A stretch of DNA of 64,000 nucleotides, taken from the NCBI GenBank assembly GCA_010015745.1, contig ML978183.1:186001-250000 (forward strand), given 5' to 3'. The stretch's first letter is position 1, and the number at the start of each line of letters is the position of its first letter. This document shows positions 1 to 11,525 of this stretch, piece after piece. The notes below the pieces were generated by a model. That model ran no database searches. It saw nothing but the letters and a program-made list of their open reading frames with translations, and had not been told where the DNA came from. Both the position numbers and the translations under genes were made by a program. The stretch comes from Setomelanomma holmii. Lineage: Eukaryota; Ascomycota; Dothideomycetes; Pleosporales; Phaeosphaeriaceae.

Positions 1-3000
1 TCACGTTCGACATGTCCGTGTTAGAGCTCTATGGAACGCTTACTCTTGGTGGCTGCATTTGTATCCCTTCGGACGACGAGCGACTGTCCGACATCGGTGG
101 TTTCATGGCGCGACAAGGAGTGTCGTGGGCGTTCATGACACCAACGACTGCGAATGCTATTCCACACCCGCCCGCGTCTCTTCAGACTCTCGTACTTGGC
201 GGTGAACCGGTAACGCAGGACATACCCGCCCGTTGGCCTTCCAACGTAGATGTCCTCAGCGGCTATGGACCGACCGAAGTGTCCATCGTCTGCGCAATGG
301 TTGATATTCGACGAGATCCGCTGCCCGCCGGTCTCATCGGCCCTTCTACTGGCGGCAAGATGTGGCTGGTAGAGTCCGGTAATGTAGAGCGTGTCGTGGG
401 CTTGGGTGAGGTGGGCGAGATTATGGTCTCTAGTGTTATGCTCTCCGAAGGCTACTTTGCGGACGAACAGCGCACTCGAGCTGCTTTCAAACCACGTCCA
501 ACGTGGCTCGCGCAGCTTATGCCGGACGGACCTGAACGGGTGTACATGACTGGCGACTTAGCGGTCCATCTTCCGAATGGCGAGCTTGTGTCCCTTGGTC
601 GCGCCGACTCTCAAGTCAAGATCAACGGACAGCGAATTGAGCTGGGTGAAGTTGAACAGCAGCTCATTGCTTCGGGTTGTGCTGCGGGAGACGCAGTCGT
701 CGAAGTCTGCAAGATACAGGCGTGGGAAGATAAGAAGATGCTGGTGGCCTTCATACAAATCGGAAACACATCAAATTCGAAATCCGCGGAAATCTTTATT
801 AATTCAGAGCCAGCAACGAGGCAAACGATACAAACCCTCCGCAAGGCAGCTGCGACTCGGCTACCACGCTCCTGGACACCGACCCTTTTTGTCCCAATCG
901 AAGCTTTCCCACGGTCTGTATCTGGCAAAACAGACCGCAAGGCGCTGCGAGCCATGATTCAAGCCAGTGCGGTCGATCAATTGTTGGCACTCATGTCTTC
1001 GATTAAAGGCACACACGTCCAAGTGTCAACGCAGAACGAGTTACTGTTGCAGGGAATGTGGAGCAGTGTGCTGAATATAGCAACGAGTCAACTGTCCGCA
1101 AATGATATGTTCACCGATGTTGGTGGCGACTCAGTTGCGGCTATTAGGCTTTCGGCCCTAGCCTTGCAGCAAGGCTGGACGTTACGTGTGGCAGACATCT
1201 TACTACATAGCAGTCTACAAGCCATGGCAGAGGCAATGAAACCAGCAGAGCGCAACACGAAAGCCGCACTAGCACCCTTCGCCCTTCTCTCTTCCACGAC
1301 ACACATTCGAGAACTAGCTGGTCTTGCTGGCCTCGAACCTAAGATCATCGAAGACGCATACCCCTGTACTCCACTCCAGGAAGGCATCATGGCAATATCG
1401 CAATCACGTCCCGGGACGTATATTGGGAGCTTCGTGTATAAGGTTCATCCTCGGGTCACTAGTGAAGCACTGCAAATTGCCTGGAACGCCGTGGTCGCTC
1501 GATATCCTATTCTCCGGACTCGAATCATAGCAATGGATGTCTGCAATTACGTCCAAGTTGTACGAAAACACGAGGCCTTGTCTGTTCCCGTCATTGCCTT
1601 GGGGGATCTGAAAAGCGAACAGGAAAGGCAGAGAAAGAGCATGGTCCTGGGCAACGATCTGGTGTTTGTGATGGTAGCAGAGTCAGGTCTAGACAGATAT
1701 CTCTCTCTGACCATTCACCACTCAATTTATGATGGATGGTCCCTGCCTCTGCTCATGGAAGATCTTGAGGAGGCTGTACACTCAGGATCGATCCCATTGA
1801 CACCACCTGGTCGGTTCAATGAGTTTGTGGCGTACATACAACACGAAAAGCAGAGCTCTGAGGACTTTTGGAAAGCCCAGCTCGAAGAAGCTCAACCCGT
1901 CGACTATCCAACGCAGCTGAATCGCAACTACAAACCGCAGACGGACTCGATCTCGATCAGCAAGCTTCAGATTCCAGTACAACGGCCACATTCTGCTGTG
2001 ACAACACCACTGATGTTGCGCTCCGCCTGGGCGATGGTGCTGTCTCGCTATACCGCGACCGACGACGTCCTCTTTGGAGTGGTACATTCTGGTCGTAACG
2101 CTCCAGTCGCCGGTATCGATCGACTCCCTGCACCCACCTTTACCACCATCCCGATACGTATGAGACTGCAAGACACGTCAACTCTAGAAACACTGTTTGG
2201 GCGCGTTCGTGAGCAATCCATCGCCATGATACCTCACGAGCAGCTCGGACTGCGCGCCATCTCACAGCAGTTCAACAAAGATTATGGGATTCCGCTGACC
2301 TTCAATAACCTGCTTCTTGTTCAAACGTCTGAGTCAACAGTTGTGGACCGGAAAGATCGACTTCTTGAGGCAGATGAGTCGCTCTCACACACCATGTCGG
2401 AGAGTTACGGATTGGTTATAGAGTGTGTGCTAGGAACCAATGACGAACAGAACGTCACAATTCATGTTCATTACGATAGCCGACTGTTATCCGAAGAGGC
2501 AGTGTCGTGGCTCATGCGACATTTTCAAGAGGCCATCCGATGGGTGTGCACTGCACCCACTACCAGCCTTCTGGCCGACTTCGACATGACTTCCGAAGCC
2601 GACAAGATGGCAGTGAAACAATGGAATCAGCCTTGCCCATCTCGCGAGGATTCGTGCATTCACTGGACAATTCAGCAAGAAGCGAAAACGAGACCTAATG
2701 CGATCGCACTCGATGCGACTGTAGGCGGGCAGTGGACATACCAAGGACTTGACCAGGCATCGTCGCGCCTGGCTCTACACCTCATATCTCTTGGAGTTGA
2801 GTTAGGGTCCAATATACCCGTCATGTTCGAGAAGGGAGCTTGGGCCATCGTTGCCATGCTAGCTGTACTAAAGGCTGGCGGCGCGTATGTGCCTCTAGAC
2901 TCCAAGGACGCAGTCGAGAGACATCAGTATATCCTCCATCAATCGAGAGCTACTGTGGCCCTCACTGCGAACGCGGATGCGCTTTCTGAACATGGCCTTC

Positions 3001-6000
3001 GATGCATCGCTGTCAATGCTTCCGAGATGGAGATGTGGCCAACGTGTACGACATTTGCCATCTCAGCGCAGCCACATAATGCCGCCTACATATTGTTCAC
3101 AAGCGGCTCGACCGGAGTACCCAAAGGCGTGGTTATGGATCATTCGTCCCTAGCAACGGCTGCAGCGGCGATGCGTACGAGATTTGACCTCGGTCCTCAA
3201 TGCCGTGTTTACAACTTTTCATCTTTCACCTTCGACGTCTCTATCCTCGACATTTTTATCGCACTATCATCTGGCGCGACTGTTTGTTTGCCGTCTGACT
3301 CAGAGCGCCTGGATGACCTTTCTGGCTCGCTCAGACGATTCCGGGCATCATTCGCCTTTCTGACACCGACTATGGCTTCTCTCGTGGACCATGACGCGGC
3401 AGCTGGAATGGACACTATCATTCTAGGAGGTGAAGCGGTCACTGAAGATGCCTTGGCCCATTGCAGCGGCGCGAAGAATATTCTTGCTGGTTATGGGCCG
3501 ACCGAGACCTGCATTTTGTCCGCCAGTGGATCTTTACGAGAGTTCAGTGGCTCTTGCATCGGAAGACCTTTGGGTGGCCAACTCTGGATCATCGATCCCT
3601 CCTCATCTCCCGAACAGCCTCGTCTTGCTGCCATTGGGTGCGAGGGTGAGCTCGTCATCTCCGGAAACACGCTCGCCCGGTGCTACCTTGGTGATGCTGA
3701 GAAAACAGCAGCAGCTTTTATTGAGAACGTTGAGTGGCTCTCTGATCAGCCTACTCGGCGACTTTACCGCACCGGAGATCGCGTTCGGTTCCAACCAGAT
3801 GGATCAGTGATGTTCCTAGGTCGCATGGATGCTCAAATAAAGCATAATGGAAGGCGACTAGAGCTTGGCGAGATCGAGTATCACGTTGCGGCAACTCGGC
3901 AACTTGAACACGCCATAATCTCCTACCCACAACGCGGACCATGGAAGAAAACAATTACCGCTGTGGTTGAGTTAACTGAACTCGCAGATGACCACCTTGA
4001 CTGCTCGCCGGCTCAGAGAAAGACACTCGATTCGGTTTTGCTCGCTCCCAATCATCAGATCAGCACCGCATTGGCAGATGTGCGCTCGGAATTGGCTGCT
4101 AAGCTACCCGCATACATGATGCCACAAGCATGGGTTGTCATCCGCAAGATGCCTCGGGGCTCAGCTGCCAAGATTGATCGAGCTCAGATCTCTCGCTGGG
4201 TCAATGATGCATCTGAAGAATCATACGAGGTCTCGCAGTATCCCGCATCAGACCAGATTTTCACTAGTAGGGCATTGACTTCTTTGGAAGAGCAGATTCG
4301 CAGCCTCTGGGCTTCGGTGTTGAATCGCCCAGTTGCAAGTATCGCTGTAGATGTGCCATTCCCGCAGTTCAGCGGCGACTCCGTCTCGGCTATCCAAGTT
4401 GCGTCCAAAGCCAAGCGCGCAGGACTCAGCATCACCGCTCAGGATGTCATGCGCTCGCAAACCATCGAAAGACTGGCCCTTGTGGCAGAAGAGGCTGGAT
4501 CGAGAGCCATTGACTGCGTTCAAACAACAACAACAACGACACGGCCCAAATTTGTCGAAAATGGTCAGAGTTTTCCGCTCTCTCCCATCCAGCACATGTA
4601 CTTCAAACACATCGCTGCTTTCGAGGACCGAGCAACGGAGCAAGAATCGCATTTCAATCAGAGCTTTTTGCTGCAACTTTCACCTAGCATCAGCCAAGAC
4701 AGACTCGAGGCAGCAGTTCGGTCTCTAACCGAGCAAAATGCAATGCTGCGAGTCAGGTTTCACCAAGGGTCGGACGGCAAGATCACTCAGGCCATCAGTC
4801 CAGACATTGGTGGATCTTATCGTTACTACGACCTAGGAGAATCCACTGTGAATCAGGCCAATGAGACCATCGCCATCAAACAGAGAGAACTCCATCCGAT
4901 AACTGGACCCATTTTCTTCACAATCAGCATGCAGATCGATGGGATCAGGCTGCTGTTCCTGTCCGCCTTGCATCTTGTCGTTGATCTCGTATCATGGCGT
5001 GTGATTGCCCAGCAGTTGAAGCAATTGCTAGAAGGTGAAAAATTGATCGCATCACCTAACTCAACAAGCTTTCATGAATGGACGGATCTTCAAGACGAGC
5101 AAGGGAAAATTTCGGACACTGCAATACCCTTGTCTCAGGCCGCGGATCTGAACTTCTGGGGAGTCACCGGACAAGAAACTACATATGGGCACATCTCTCA
5201 AGCATCCTTCTCGCTCGATAACGTTACTTCGACGTTACTGCTTTCGCAAAGTAACAAAGCTTTGGCATCCGAAACAATCGACACACTCACTGCGTCTTTG
5301 GCCATGGCCTTTGCTCAGACCTTCCCTGAACGAACAGTCCCGACAATACACATCGAGGGGCACGGACGAGAGGCTTGGGATAATAGCCTCGACATTGGTC
5401 AAACGGTCGGATGGTTCACGACCATGTATCCTTGCGCGATAGATGTTGACGCTATCATCAGCACTGTGGCCGCCGTTCGAGCCGCCAAGGACTTCCGAGT
5501 CCGTACTCCTGGCCGCGGACGACCCTATTTTTCCTCTTTATACAACAGCCGCAGCGATAGACATGACGAGCCTCATCAAATGGAAATCCTCCTGAACTAT
5601 GCGGGAGGATACGGCGAGATTGAGGGCGAGAACATTGACGCTCTGCTTCGTATGCCTGACGAAGCATTGGCCTCGCAGATCGACAATCACTGCATCGGGA
5701 AGAACATTCGTCGTCATGCGCTCGTTGAGATATATGCTGCCCTCAATTGCGGAAAGCTGGAGTTGTCTTTTACGTGGAGCAGTCACATGCAGCACCAATC
5801 GCGCATACAACACTGGGTGGAATTCGTGCACGCGACACTGCAAAGTATGGCTCGTGATCTTGTTGAGATACCTGAACAACCAACCTTGAGCGACCTGGAG
5901 CTTTTTGAAGGCGGTCACGAGAATCTAGACGCAATCATCGGGAAGGCATCAGTTTTGGCGTCCGGCTCGACGAGCGCCGACATTGAGGACATTTATGCCG

Positions 6001-7262
6001 CCACCACGCTCCAAACAAAGATGATCAATGCTCGCCGTTCTGGAGTGCAGTTGTTCAATGTCAAGCAGGCATACCAATTCCATCTGATGGGTTCTGTCAA
6101 GCAGGTCGCATCGCACTTAACTTCCGCCTGGCAACAAGTCCAGCAGAGACACGCTACATTGCGGTCCGTCATTGTTGAGGACAACCGAAAGAGGATGTAC
6201 AACGTGGTCTTCAAACAGACCAACTCCAGAATGAACACATCCTGGGTGCGAAACGACGAAATTGAGAAACGCCTTACCGAACCATCCTGCGATGGTCCAG
6301 TCCTACCTACACTCCAGCTGCTCCTAGAAGAGGGTAACGATACGGCCCATGTGCTCTTGCAGATCAGCCACACCAAATGTGACGCCTCGTCCTTGGCGGT
6401 CATCATGGACGATTTGCAAGCGGCCTATCATGGAACGCTCGCTCGCTCGTCGAGATCTAGCATGGTACACAAGAAACTCTCCGCGCACCATCAAATGAGC
6501 ACAAATGAAAGCCACGCCAGCACCAAATACTGGCAAAATCTCCTTGTCAATGCTAAACCGACGAACCTCGTCGCCGCAGCCAAGCCTCACCGCGGCATGT
6601 ACACCAGCGAGGACCTCATCGTCACATATACGCCCGCTCTACGCACCCTTGGCGAACGCCACGGCGCAACGCTCGCAACCACCCTCCAAGCAGCGTGGAC
6701 ACTCACTCTGCGCACACTCCTCGATCAAGACGACATCACATTCGGCTACTTCTCCTCGGGCCGCGACCAGCCCATTCCCGGTATCGACAGCGCAGTCGGG
6801 CTCTTCATGAATCTATGCGCAAGCCGCACACATCTCGACGCTGGCACCACAGTGTCCAGCCTTCTTCGTAGCATCCAAGAAGATTTCTCGATGGGCTTGC
6901 AGCATCAAAGTGCGTGTTTGCATATCGTTGAGCGTATGGAACGGGACGCACAGGAGCCGCTGTTCAACACGGCTTTCAACTTTCCGAAATCGAGCGCCAC
7001 AATCATAGACTCGACCGGTGGGGAGATAAATGACAAACAAGAAATCATTGTATTTGAACCAGTGGCAGGAACCGATCCGATGGATTTTGCCATTCTGGTT
7101 CGCGTCAGGGATGTACAGGACGAGGGGATCAGTGTGGCGCTGGAGTATTGGCCGGAACGCACCGAGGCGGAGTTGGTGAAAAGAGCGGGAGAGGTGTTTG
7201 TAAAAGCAGTGCAGTGGATCGCGAGAGCAGAGGGAGGAGAGGAGGTTTGTGGGTTTAAGTAG
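1..7262 (+). CDS. Nonribosomal peptide synthetase, 3' part (A-T-C-A-T-E-C)
   Basis: This is a modular enzyme that activates amino acids as adenylates, holds them on phosphopantetheine arms and joins them into a peptide. The window opens inside an adenylation domain (TFDMSVLEL at the edge), so the 5' part is missing; residues are counted from the Met at 12. A1: YGPTE at 85, GKTDRK with its lysine at 306. Carrier T1: GGDSVAA, Ser 374. Condensation: HHSIYDG at 569-575. A2: FTSGSTGVPKG at 1029, lysine 1387. Carrier T2: SGDSVSA, Ser 1457. Epimerization: LHLVVDLVSWR at 1653, then GHGREAW and TVGWFT. Terminal condensation: SHTKCD, His 2120. There is no final carrier, thioesterase or reductase, so the last C domain may release or cyclise the product, as known for other fungal NRPSs. 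The product is unknown. No intron is seen. The TAG stop precedes a convergent F-box gene. Confidence 0.95.
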   Translation, partial: TFDMSVLELYGTLTLGGCICIPSDDERLSDIGGFMARQGVSWAFMTPTTANAIPHPPASLQTLVLGGEPVTQDIPARWPSNVDVLSGYGPTEVSIVCAMVDIRRDPLPAGLIGPSTGGKMWLVESGNVERVVGLGEVGEIMVSSVMLSEGYFADEQRTRAAFKPRPTWLAQLMPDGPERVYMTGDLAVHLPNGELVSLGRADSQVKINGQRIELGEVEQQLIASGCAAGDAVVEVCKIQAWEDKKMLVAFIQIGNTSNSKSAEIFINSEPATRQTIQTLRKAAATRLPRSWTPTLFVPIEAFPRSVSGKTDRKALRAMIQASAVDQLLALMSSIKGTHVQVSTQNELLLQGMWSSVLNIATSQLSANDMFTDVGGDSVAAIRLSALALQQGWTLRVADILLHSSLQAMAEAMKPAERNTKAALAPFALLSSTTHIRELAGLAGLEPKIIEDAYPCTPLQEGIMAISQSRPGTYIGSFVYKVHPRVTSEALQIAWNAVVARYPILRTRIIAMDVCNYVQVVRKHEALSVPVIALGDLKSEQERQRKSMVLGNDLVFVMVAESGLDRYLSLTIHHSIYDGWSLPLLMEDLEEAVHSGSIPLTPPGRFNEFVAYIQHEKQSSEDFWKAQLEEAQPVDYPTQLNRNYKPQTDSISISKLQIPVQRPHSAVTTPLMLRSAWAMVLSRYTATDDVLFGVVHSGRNAPVAGIDRLPAPTFTTIPIRMRLQDTSTLETLFGRVREQSIAMIPHEQLGLRAISQQFNKDYGIPLTFNNLLLVQTSESTVVDRKDRLLEADESLSHTMSESYGLVIECVLGTNDEQNVTIHVHYDSRLLSEEAVSWLMRHFQEAIRWVCTAPTTSLLADFDMTSEADKMAVKQWNQPCPSREDSCIHWTIQQEAKTRPNAIALDATVGGQWTYQGLDQASSRLALHLISLGVELGSNIPVMFEKGAWAIVAMLAVLKAGGAYVPLDSKDAVERHQYILHQSRATVALTANADALSEHGLRCIAVNASEMEMWPTCTTFAISAQPHNAAYILFTSGSTGVPKGVVMDHSSLATAAAAMRTRFDLGPQCRVYNFSSFTFDVSILDIFIALSSGATVCLPSDSERLDDLSGSLRRFRASFAFLTPTMASLVDHDAAAGMDTIILGGEAVTEDALAHCSGAKNILAGYGPTETCILSASGSLREFSGSCIGRPLGGQLWIIDPSSSPEQPRLAAIGCEGELVISGNTLARCYLGDAEKTAAAFIENVEWLSDQPTRRLYRTGDRVRFQPDGSVMFLGRMDAQIKHNGRRLELGEIEYHVAATRQLEHAIISYPQRGPWKKTITAVVELTELADDHLDCSPAQRKTLDSVLLAPNHQISTALADVRSELAAKLPAYMMPQAWVVIRKMPRGSAAKIDRAQISRWVNDASEESYEVSQYPASDQIFTSRALTSLEEQIRSLWASVLNRPVASIAVDVPFPQFSGDSVSAIQVASKAKRAGLSITAQDVMRSQTIERLALVAEEAGSRAIDCVQTTTTTTRPKFVENGQSFPLSPIQHMYFKHIAAFEDRATEQESHFNQSFLLQLSPSISQDRLEAAVRSLTEQNAMLRVRFHQGSDGKITQAISPDIGGSYRYYDLGESTVNQANETIAIKQRELHPITGPIFFTISMQIDGIRLLFLSALHLVVDLVSWRVIAQQLKQLLEGEKLIASPNSTSFHEWTDLQDEQGKISDTAIPLSQAADLNFWGVTGQETTYGHISQASFSLDNVTSTLLLSQSNKALASETIDTLTASLAMAFAQTFPERTVPTIHIEGHGREAWDNSLDIGQTVGWFTTMYPCAIDVDAIISTVAAVRAAKDFRVRTPGRGRPYFSSLYNSRSDRHDEPHQMEILLNYAGGYGEIEGENIDALLRMPDEALASQIDNHCIGKNIRRHALVEIYAALNCGKLELSFTWSSHMQHQSRIQHWVEFVHATLQSMARDLVEIPEQPTLSDLELFEGGHENLDAIIGKASVLASGSTSADIEDIYAATTLQTKMINARRSGVQLFNVKQAYQFHLMGSVKQVASHLTSAWQQVQQRHATLRSVIVEDNRKRMYNVVFKQTNSRMNTSWVRNDEIEKRLTEPSCDGPVLPTLQLLLEEGNDTAHVLLQISHTKCDASSLAVIMDDLQAAYHGTLARSSRSSMVHKKLSAHHQMSTNESHASTKYWQNLLVNAKPTNLVAAAKPHRGMYTSEDLIVTYTPALRTLGERHGATLATTLQAAWTLTLRTLLDQDDITFGYFSSGRDQPIPGIDSAVGLFMNLCASRTHLDAGTTVSSLLRSIQEDFSMGLQHQSACLHIVERMERDAQEPLFNTAFNFPKSSATIIDSTGGEINDKQEIIVFEPVAGTDPMDFAILVRVRDVQDEGISVALEYWPERTEAELVKRAGEVFVKAVQWIARAEGGEEVCGFK

Positions 7263-7523
7263 AGGTTAGTTGAAGTGATGTTTCTTATGTTTGAGGAGTC
7301 CGGAGTATGCTATGGTTATATTAGGGGTTATTAATTATGTTTGGCGTCGAGTTGATCTTGGATAGGTCTTTCGTGTTGTTTTTGGAGTATTGGTGCACGT
7401 CAGAACTTGTCAATTCATATTACTCGTTTCAAGCTGTCTATCGTCACGCATTGCAGCTGGTCATACAACAAACTGTGTGCGCACTTCCTTAGATTGGAGA
7501 GATTATTATGCAACCCTAGGAGC

Positions 7524-9486
7524 TCAAATCTGGAGATCAAGTCTCCAGTCTGGTCGTCCCTCTCTCCACTCATCAAAGGCCTTGGTGCCAGGCATTTCTA
7601 CTCCATCAGCTAGCTTCAGACGCGGAAACGACTTAGCCTCGAGAGAATCTGTATATCCTTGGTTCGCCAGTTCGTCATTGACCAGCACCAATCCTCCAGA
7701 ATGCCAGCCGGCCGCGCTGATGCCAAGCGCAAAGTAGGCGCCGAGGCCATCTTTGCCCTTATGCTTAGCCTCCCACGCTCTTCCTTCCTGCTCGATCCAT
7801 TCGCTCACTTCACCCTGGACATGCTGTTGGTCCCGAACGAGTTGAATTCGCTCGTTCGCTTCCTCGCCGTCATCACCTCCCTTCATCAGATGATTGATCC
7901 AGTCTTTTCTTTGGTGATCGAACCAAACCTGACGGCCGTGCGTGTACGCATGAGGGAGAAGGCGGCCATCGTGTGTGAATCTATCATAGACGATACCTCG
8001 AGCGCGTCCTTCATCCTCGTGTTCATCACCAAGGCCCAACGCGCCACAAGCCTGAAGCTCTGTGCCGTACGACGTGATTGTGCCGTTGGAGTGGAGGGCG
8101 AGGTAGTGATAGTCTCCGAAGGCGACGGAGATAACACCATTATCTTGTAGAGCCGGAATCTTGTGCAAGCCTGCAGCGTTCACCTCATCCGAGAGGTTGC
8201 CTTGAGTGGTCCAGAGACTGTCCAGATAGTTCTGGTCGCTCGTTATAACTTCTTTGCCTTTGAAAACGGCAAAGCGTCGAAAGGATCCTTGCACATCTAA
8301 TGGTACTCCTTGCCCGCTGCGCAGCGCTCTCAGTTCGATGATATTATCGACCCTGTTCTTCTCTCCGAATCTGCCACAGAATACCTTGCCAGTATCGGTG
8401 GCAAACACGACGAAGTGCTCAAGGATGATGTAGTTTAGCACAGCCCCAACATGTTCTCCGAGCGCTTTTTGTTCTTCAGACTGACTGCGGGCATCCTTGA
8501 CACGTTGGAAGCCGGTGCTCGGCACTTCAGCATGTTCCAGTACCAGCATGGTATCCGTTGCCTCTTCATCATGGTCGCGTTCCACAGGGTCCCATACGAC
8601 GATGCCGACACCCACAATGTAAGCTGAGCTTCGACTCCACCCAGCTACGACTTGTTTGACCCGCCCATATGCAGTTGCCTTCTTTTCTTCGTCCGATAGA
8701 GACATTTCGCTGATGTCTAGATTGGCAAATCTGACGTGCAGCGCTGGGTTCTGGACGTGGTACCAAGACCAGATTCGCCCGGTGTCGGACACTGCTAGAA
8801 TGTGTGATCTTCCCGAGGAAAATTGGCGGATAGCGATTGATGGCTCTTCGTACTGAGCTTCTGCGGAGGAGGATGGGAAGCCTGCGGGAAAGCCGAGGGG
8901 CTTCAGGCGCTCAATGGCAGCGAACACTCTGCCTCCGTCGAGAACACCCACACTATGTAGAGAGCCCTTGGAAGTCAGCAACGTCGTTGACCAGCCCCTG
9001 CGCACATTAGCGAGACTTCTTGGCCCAGTGGGTATATGGTTCTTACCCGCACTGCATATCAGCAATGACGCCAAGCTGTCGCGTGTCCTCCATCTCAGTT
9101 GGAAACGAGCAGTGGGTGCTCATTCGTATCCTCCGAGGTCGTATAACACGAGGCATCATAGGCATGTCGTGTACCCGCTCGTCGTAGCTATGTCCCAAGC
9201 GGCTGTGCGATTTGTTTCCCCACGTAAACACGCGGCTTTGTGTAAGCAGGCGCCGATACATGTTCTGCCAGCGAACGCCATCATGTTGGACGACAGGCTG
9301 ATTGGGTATCCTGAAGGTACTGCGAGTCGCGAAGCTCCAGTATGCGGGGTCGAGTCTTATGGAAGGCTGTTGGAACGATTTACACGTGCTGCAGAGTGAG
9401 AGGAAGCTCTTCGCGTCTAGGTATGGCCATATGTCGACGAGGATGTCCAGAGGTAGGTCTGCGAGAGAAGTCTTACTTTCTGCCAT
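7524..9486 (-). CDS. F-box protein with RCC1-like repeats (SAF1-like SCF adaptor)
   Basis: This is a likely substrate receptor of an SCF ubiquitin ligase: the F-box binds Skp1 and the repeat domain would bind the target. There are two exons, 9486-9047 and 8997-7524, joined over a 49-nt intron (8998-9046, GTAAGA to GCGCAG) that keeps the frame (MQCG then GWSTTLL). The product is about 637 aa. The F-box is near the N-terminus (LADLPLDILVDIWPYL). RCC1-type blades follow, for example VFTWGNKSHSRLGH, SSGRSHILAVSDTGRIWSW and FGDYHYLALHSNGTITSYG. I chose the ATG at 9486 because it begins MAESKTSLADLP just before the F-box; an in-frame start at 9546 would add 20 residues. The order F-box then RCC1 matches yeast Saf1 and its fungal relatives. 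It is divergent from eIF2B-delta and convergent with the NRPS. Confidence 0.85.
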
Positions 9487-9921
9487 GATAGTGGTCGTGT
9501 AAGGTGTCAGGATTAAGTCTCTGGCATGTTGGAGTACGCAGCTCACAAACTACCCAAGTTAGGAATATGAATACTTGCCAACGTTACTGCATGCCCGATG
9601 ACGCCACAGCTCGCGGAGATCTACGCGGCCTAACTCCGCGCTTGGCACGCCAGACCTAGTTTGATCTAGCGCGAGTCTGACTCAATAATTCACGAGACTC
9701 ACGACTCTAGCAGAAAACTCCAGGCGGCGAAGCGAGAGACACTAGTTCCATCGAATCACGTCCTATTGCACTCAAGCACCTGTCTTCAACAAAGGATAAT
9801 CCGCCCGACACTTAGACACGAAAGCCTCGCAACAGCCCCGCCAAATCAGCCGACAGACCAAACCACAGAACAAACAACGCAATTTGTGACTTTGAAAACA
9901 TCCACCAAGAGAATCCTAGTA
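9487..9921. promoter_or_regulatory. Divergent 5' region, F-box gene / eIF2B-delta
   Basis: This 435-bp stretch lies between two divergent start codons and must hold both promoters and leaders. It has no convincing TATA box. The segment before the eIF2B start is rich in A and C (roughly 9770-9910), as fungal leaders often are, and the frame is open upstream of the chosen ATG at 9922. Confidence 0.5.
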
Positions 9922-11525
9922 ATGTCAGAGCCACCAGCTACTGAAGCAGTACAGGCGCCTGCTACAGAGACCCAAGCACCAGCAATAAATGCACCCGCAC
10001 TTGCGAATGGCGATGCCGAAAGTACAGCTAAGAAAGTCTCGCCCGCAGAGCTGAAGAAACTTGCAAAAGCCGAAAAGCAGGCGCGGAGGGCGCAAGCGAA
10101 AGCATCAGATCTAGCACCAAAGCCACAGTCAGGACCTAGCAAAGATGGACAGAAGCAGCAAAGAGACTCAAAGCAAACACCCAAGGAGGACAAGTCGAAA
10201 CCACTACCCATCAGACGGCGGCCGTCAAATCCAAATGTTCCTGTAGTGAAAGAGATGGAGAAGAAGCCAAAGAAAGAAACCAAGCAGACCGGTTTGTTCT
10301 TCGGACATCTGTACAGCCAACCGAAGCAGCAGTCCATGAACGGAGCATCCAAGGACGTCCATCCTGCAATCCTCGCACTTGGTTTGCAATACAGTAGCTA
10401 TGCCATCTGTGGTAGCACAGCTCGGATGGTGGCCATGATGTTGGCTTTCAAGGCGGTAATCAGCGACTACCAGACTCCCCCAGGCACGAGCTTGGCGCGG
10501 CATCTCACGAGTCACCATCTCAGTCCGCAAATCGAGTTCTTGAAAAGCTGCAGACCACTCAGCATCAGCATGGGCAATGCTATAAGATACCTGAAGGACA
10601 GTAAGTTAGGAAGAGTTTTCCTTGATGTGGTGCGGTTCTGTCCGCATCCTTGAGCGATGTTATGTCCAGCACTAATATGTACAACTCTTGTTGTCGGATC
10701 TCGCTGACTGTCCTTCTAGTCATAATCAAGATCGACCCCTCAACGCCCGAGAACGAAGCCAAGCGAGGTCTACTTGAAGAAATAGACATCTTCATTCGCG
10801 AGCGCGTCACAGCAGCCGACAAGCTCATTCGTGATCTTGCCGCAACGAAGATCGAACCCGGTGACGTTGTTCTTACTTACGCCGCCTCGTCAATCGTCGA
10901 GCGAGCCATCATTCAAGCTCATAACGCCGGCATCCCGTTCTCCGTCATCGTAGTCGACTCGAAGCCTTTGTTCGAGGGCAAGCAATTAGCGCGAAAGCTC
11001 GCCAATGCAGGCATAAGTGTACGATACTATCTCATCACGGGTTCTTCACACGCGGTCAAAGATGCAACAAAAGTCCTGCTTGGAGCGCATGCCATGATGT
11101 CGAACGGGCGGCTCTACTCGCGTGTAGGCACTGCACTAGTCTCAATGCTAGCGAGCGCACACTCCTTACCCGTCATTGTGCTCTGCCAATCTGTCAAGTT
11201 TACAGAGAAGGTTGCGCTAGATTCGATCGTTGGCAACGAAGTCGCGCCTTCAGAAGAGCTATTGTCAGAGTTAGAGCGAAGAGATCTGTTGCCGCTGAAG
11301 TCGCTGCTCCCAACATCGAAGAACAAAGAAAAGGCTGGTGGAGAAGACGAGAAGGCGGACACTGCGGATGTCCTCAAGTGGATCGAGGACTCGAAGAACT
11401 TGCATCATCTGCAAGTCCTCTACGACGTCACGCCGGCGCACTACATCAACATGGTCATCACAGAGTACGGTAGCTTGCCTCCAAGCTCCGTACCGGTCGT
11501 GCACCGACTGAGCACGAATGCCTAA
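9922..11525 (+). CDS. GCD2: Translation initiation factor eIF2B subunit delta
   Basis: This is a regulatory subunit of eIF2B, the guanine nucleotide exchange factor that recharges eIF2 with GTP and senses phosphorylated eIF2-alpha in the cytoplasm. There are two exons, 9922-10600 and 10720-11525, split by a 119-nt intron (GTAAGT to TTCTAG); the joint reads RYLKD-IIIKID in frame. The product is about 494 aa. Residues 1-125 are Ala/Lys/Pro-rich and low in complexity, as in this subunit elsewhere. From about residue 140 comes the eIF2B alpha/beta/delta fold: AIRYLK, GDVVLTYAASSIVERAI, FSVIVVDSKP, YYLITGSSHAVKDATKVLLGA, and a closing YDVTPAHYINMVITEYG. I prefer the ATG at 9922 to the in-frame ATG at 9766 because the 52 extra residues look like leader. 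The gene symbol follows the yeast ortholog. Confidence 0.93.
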
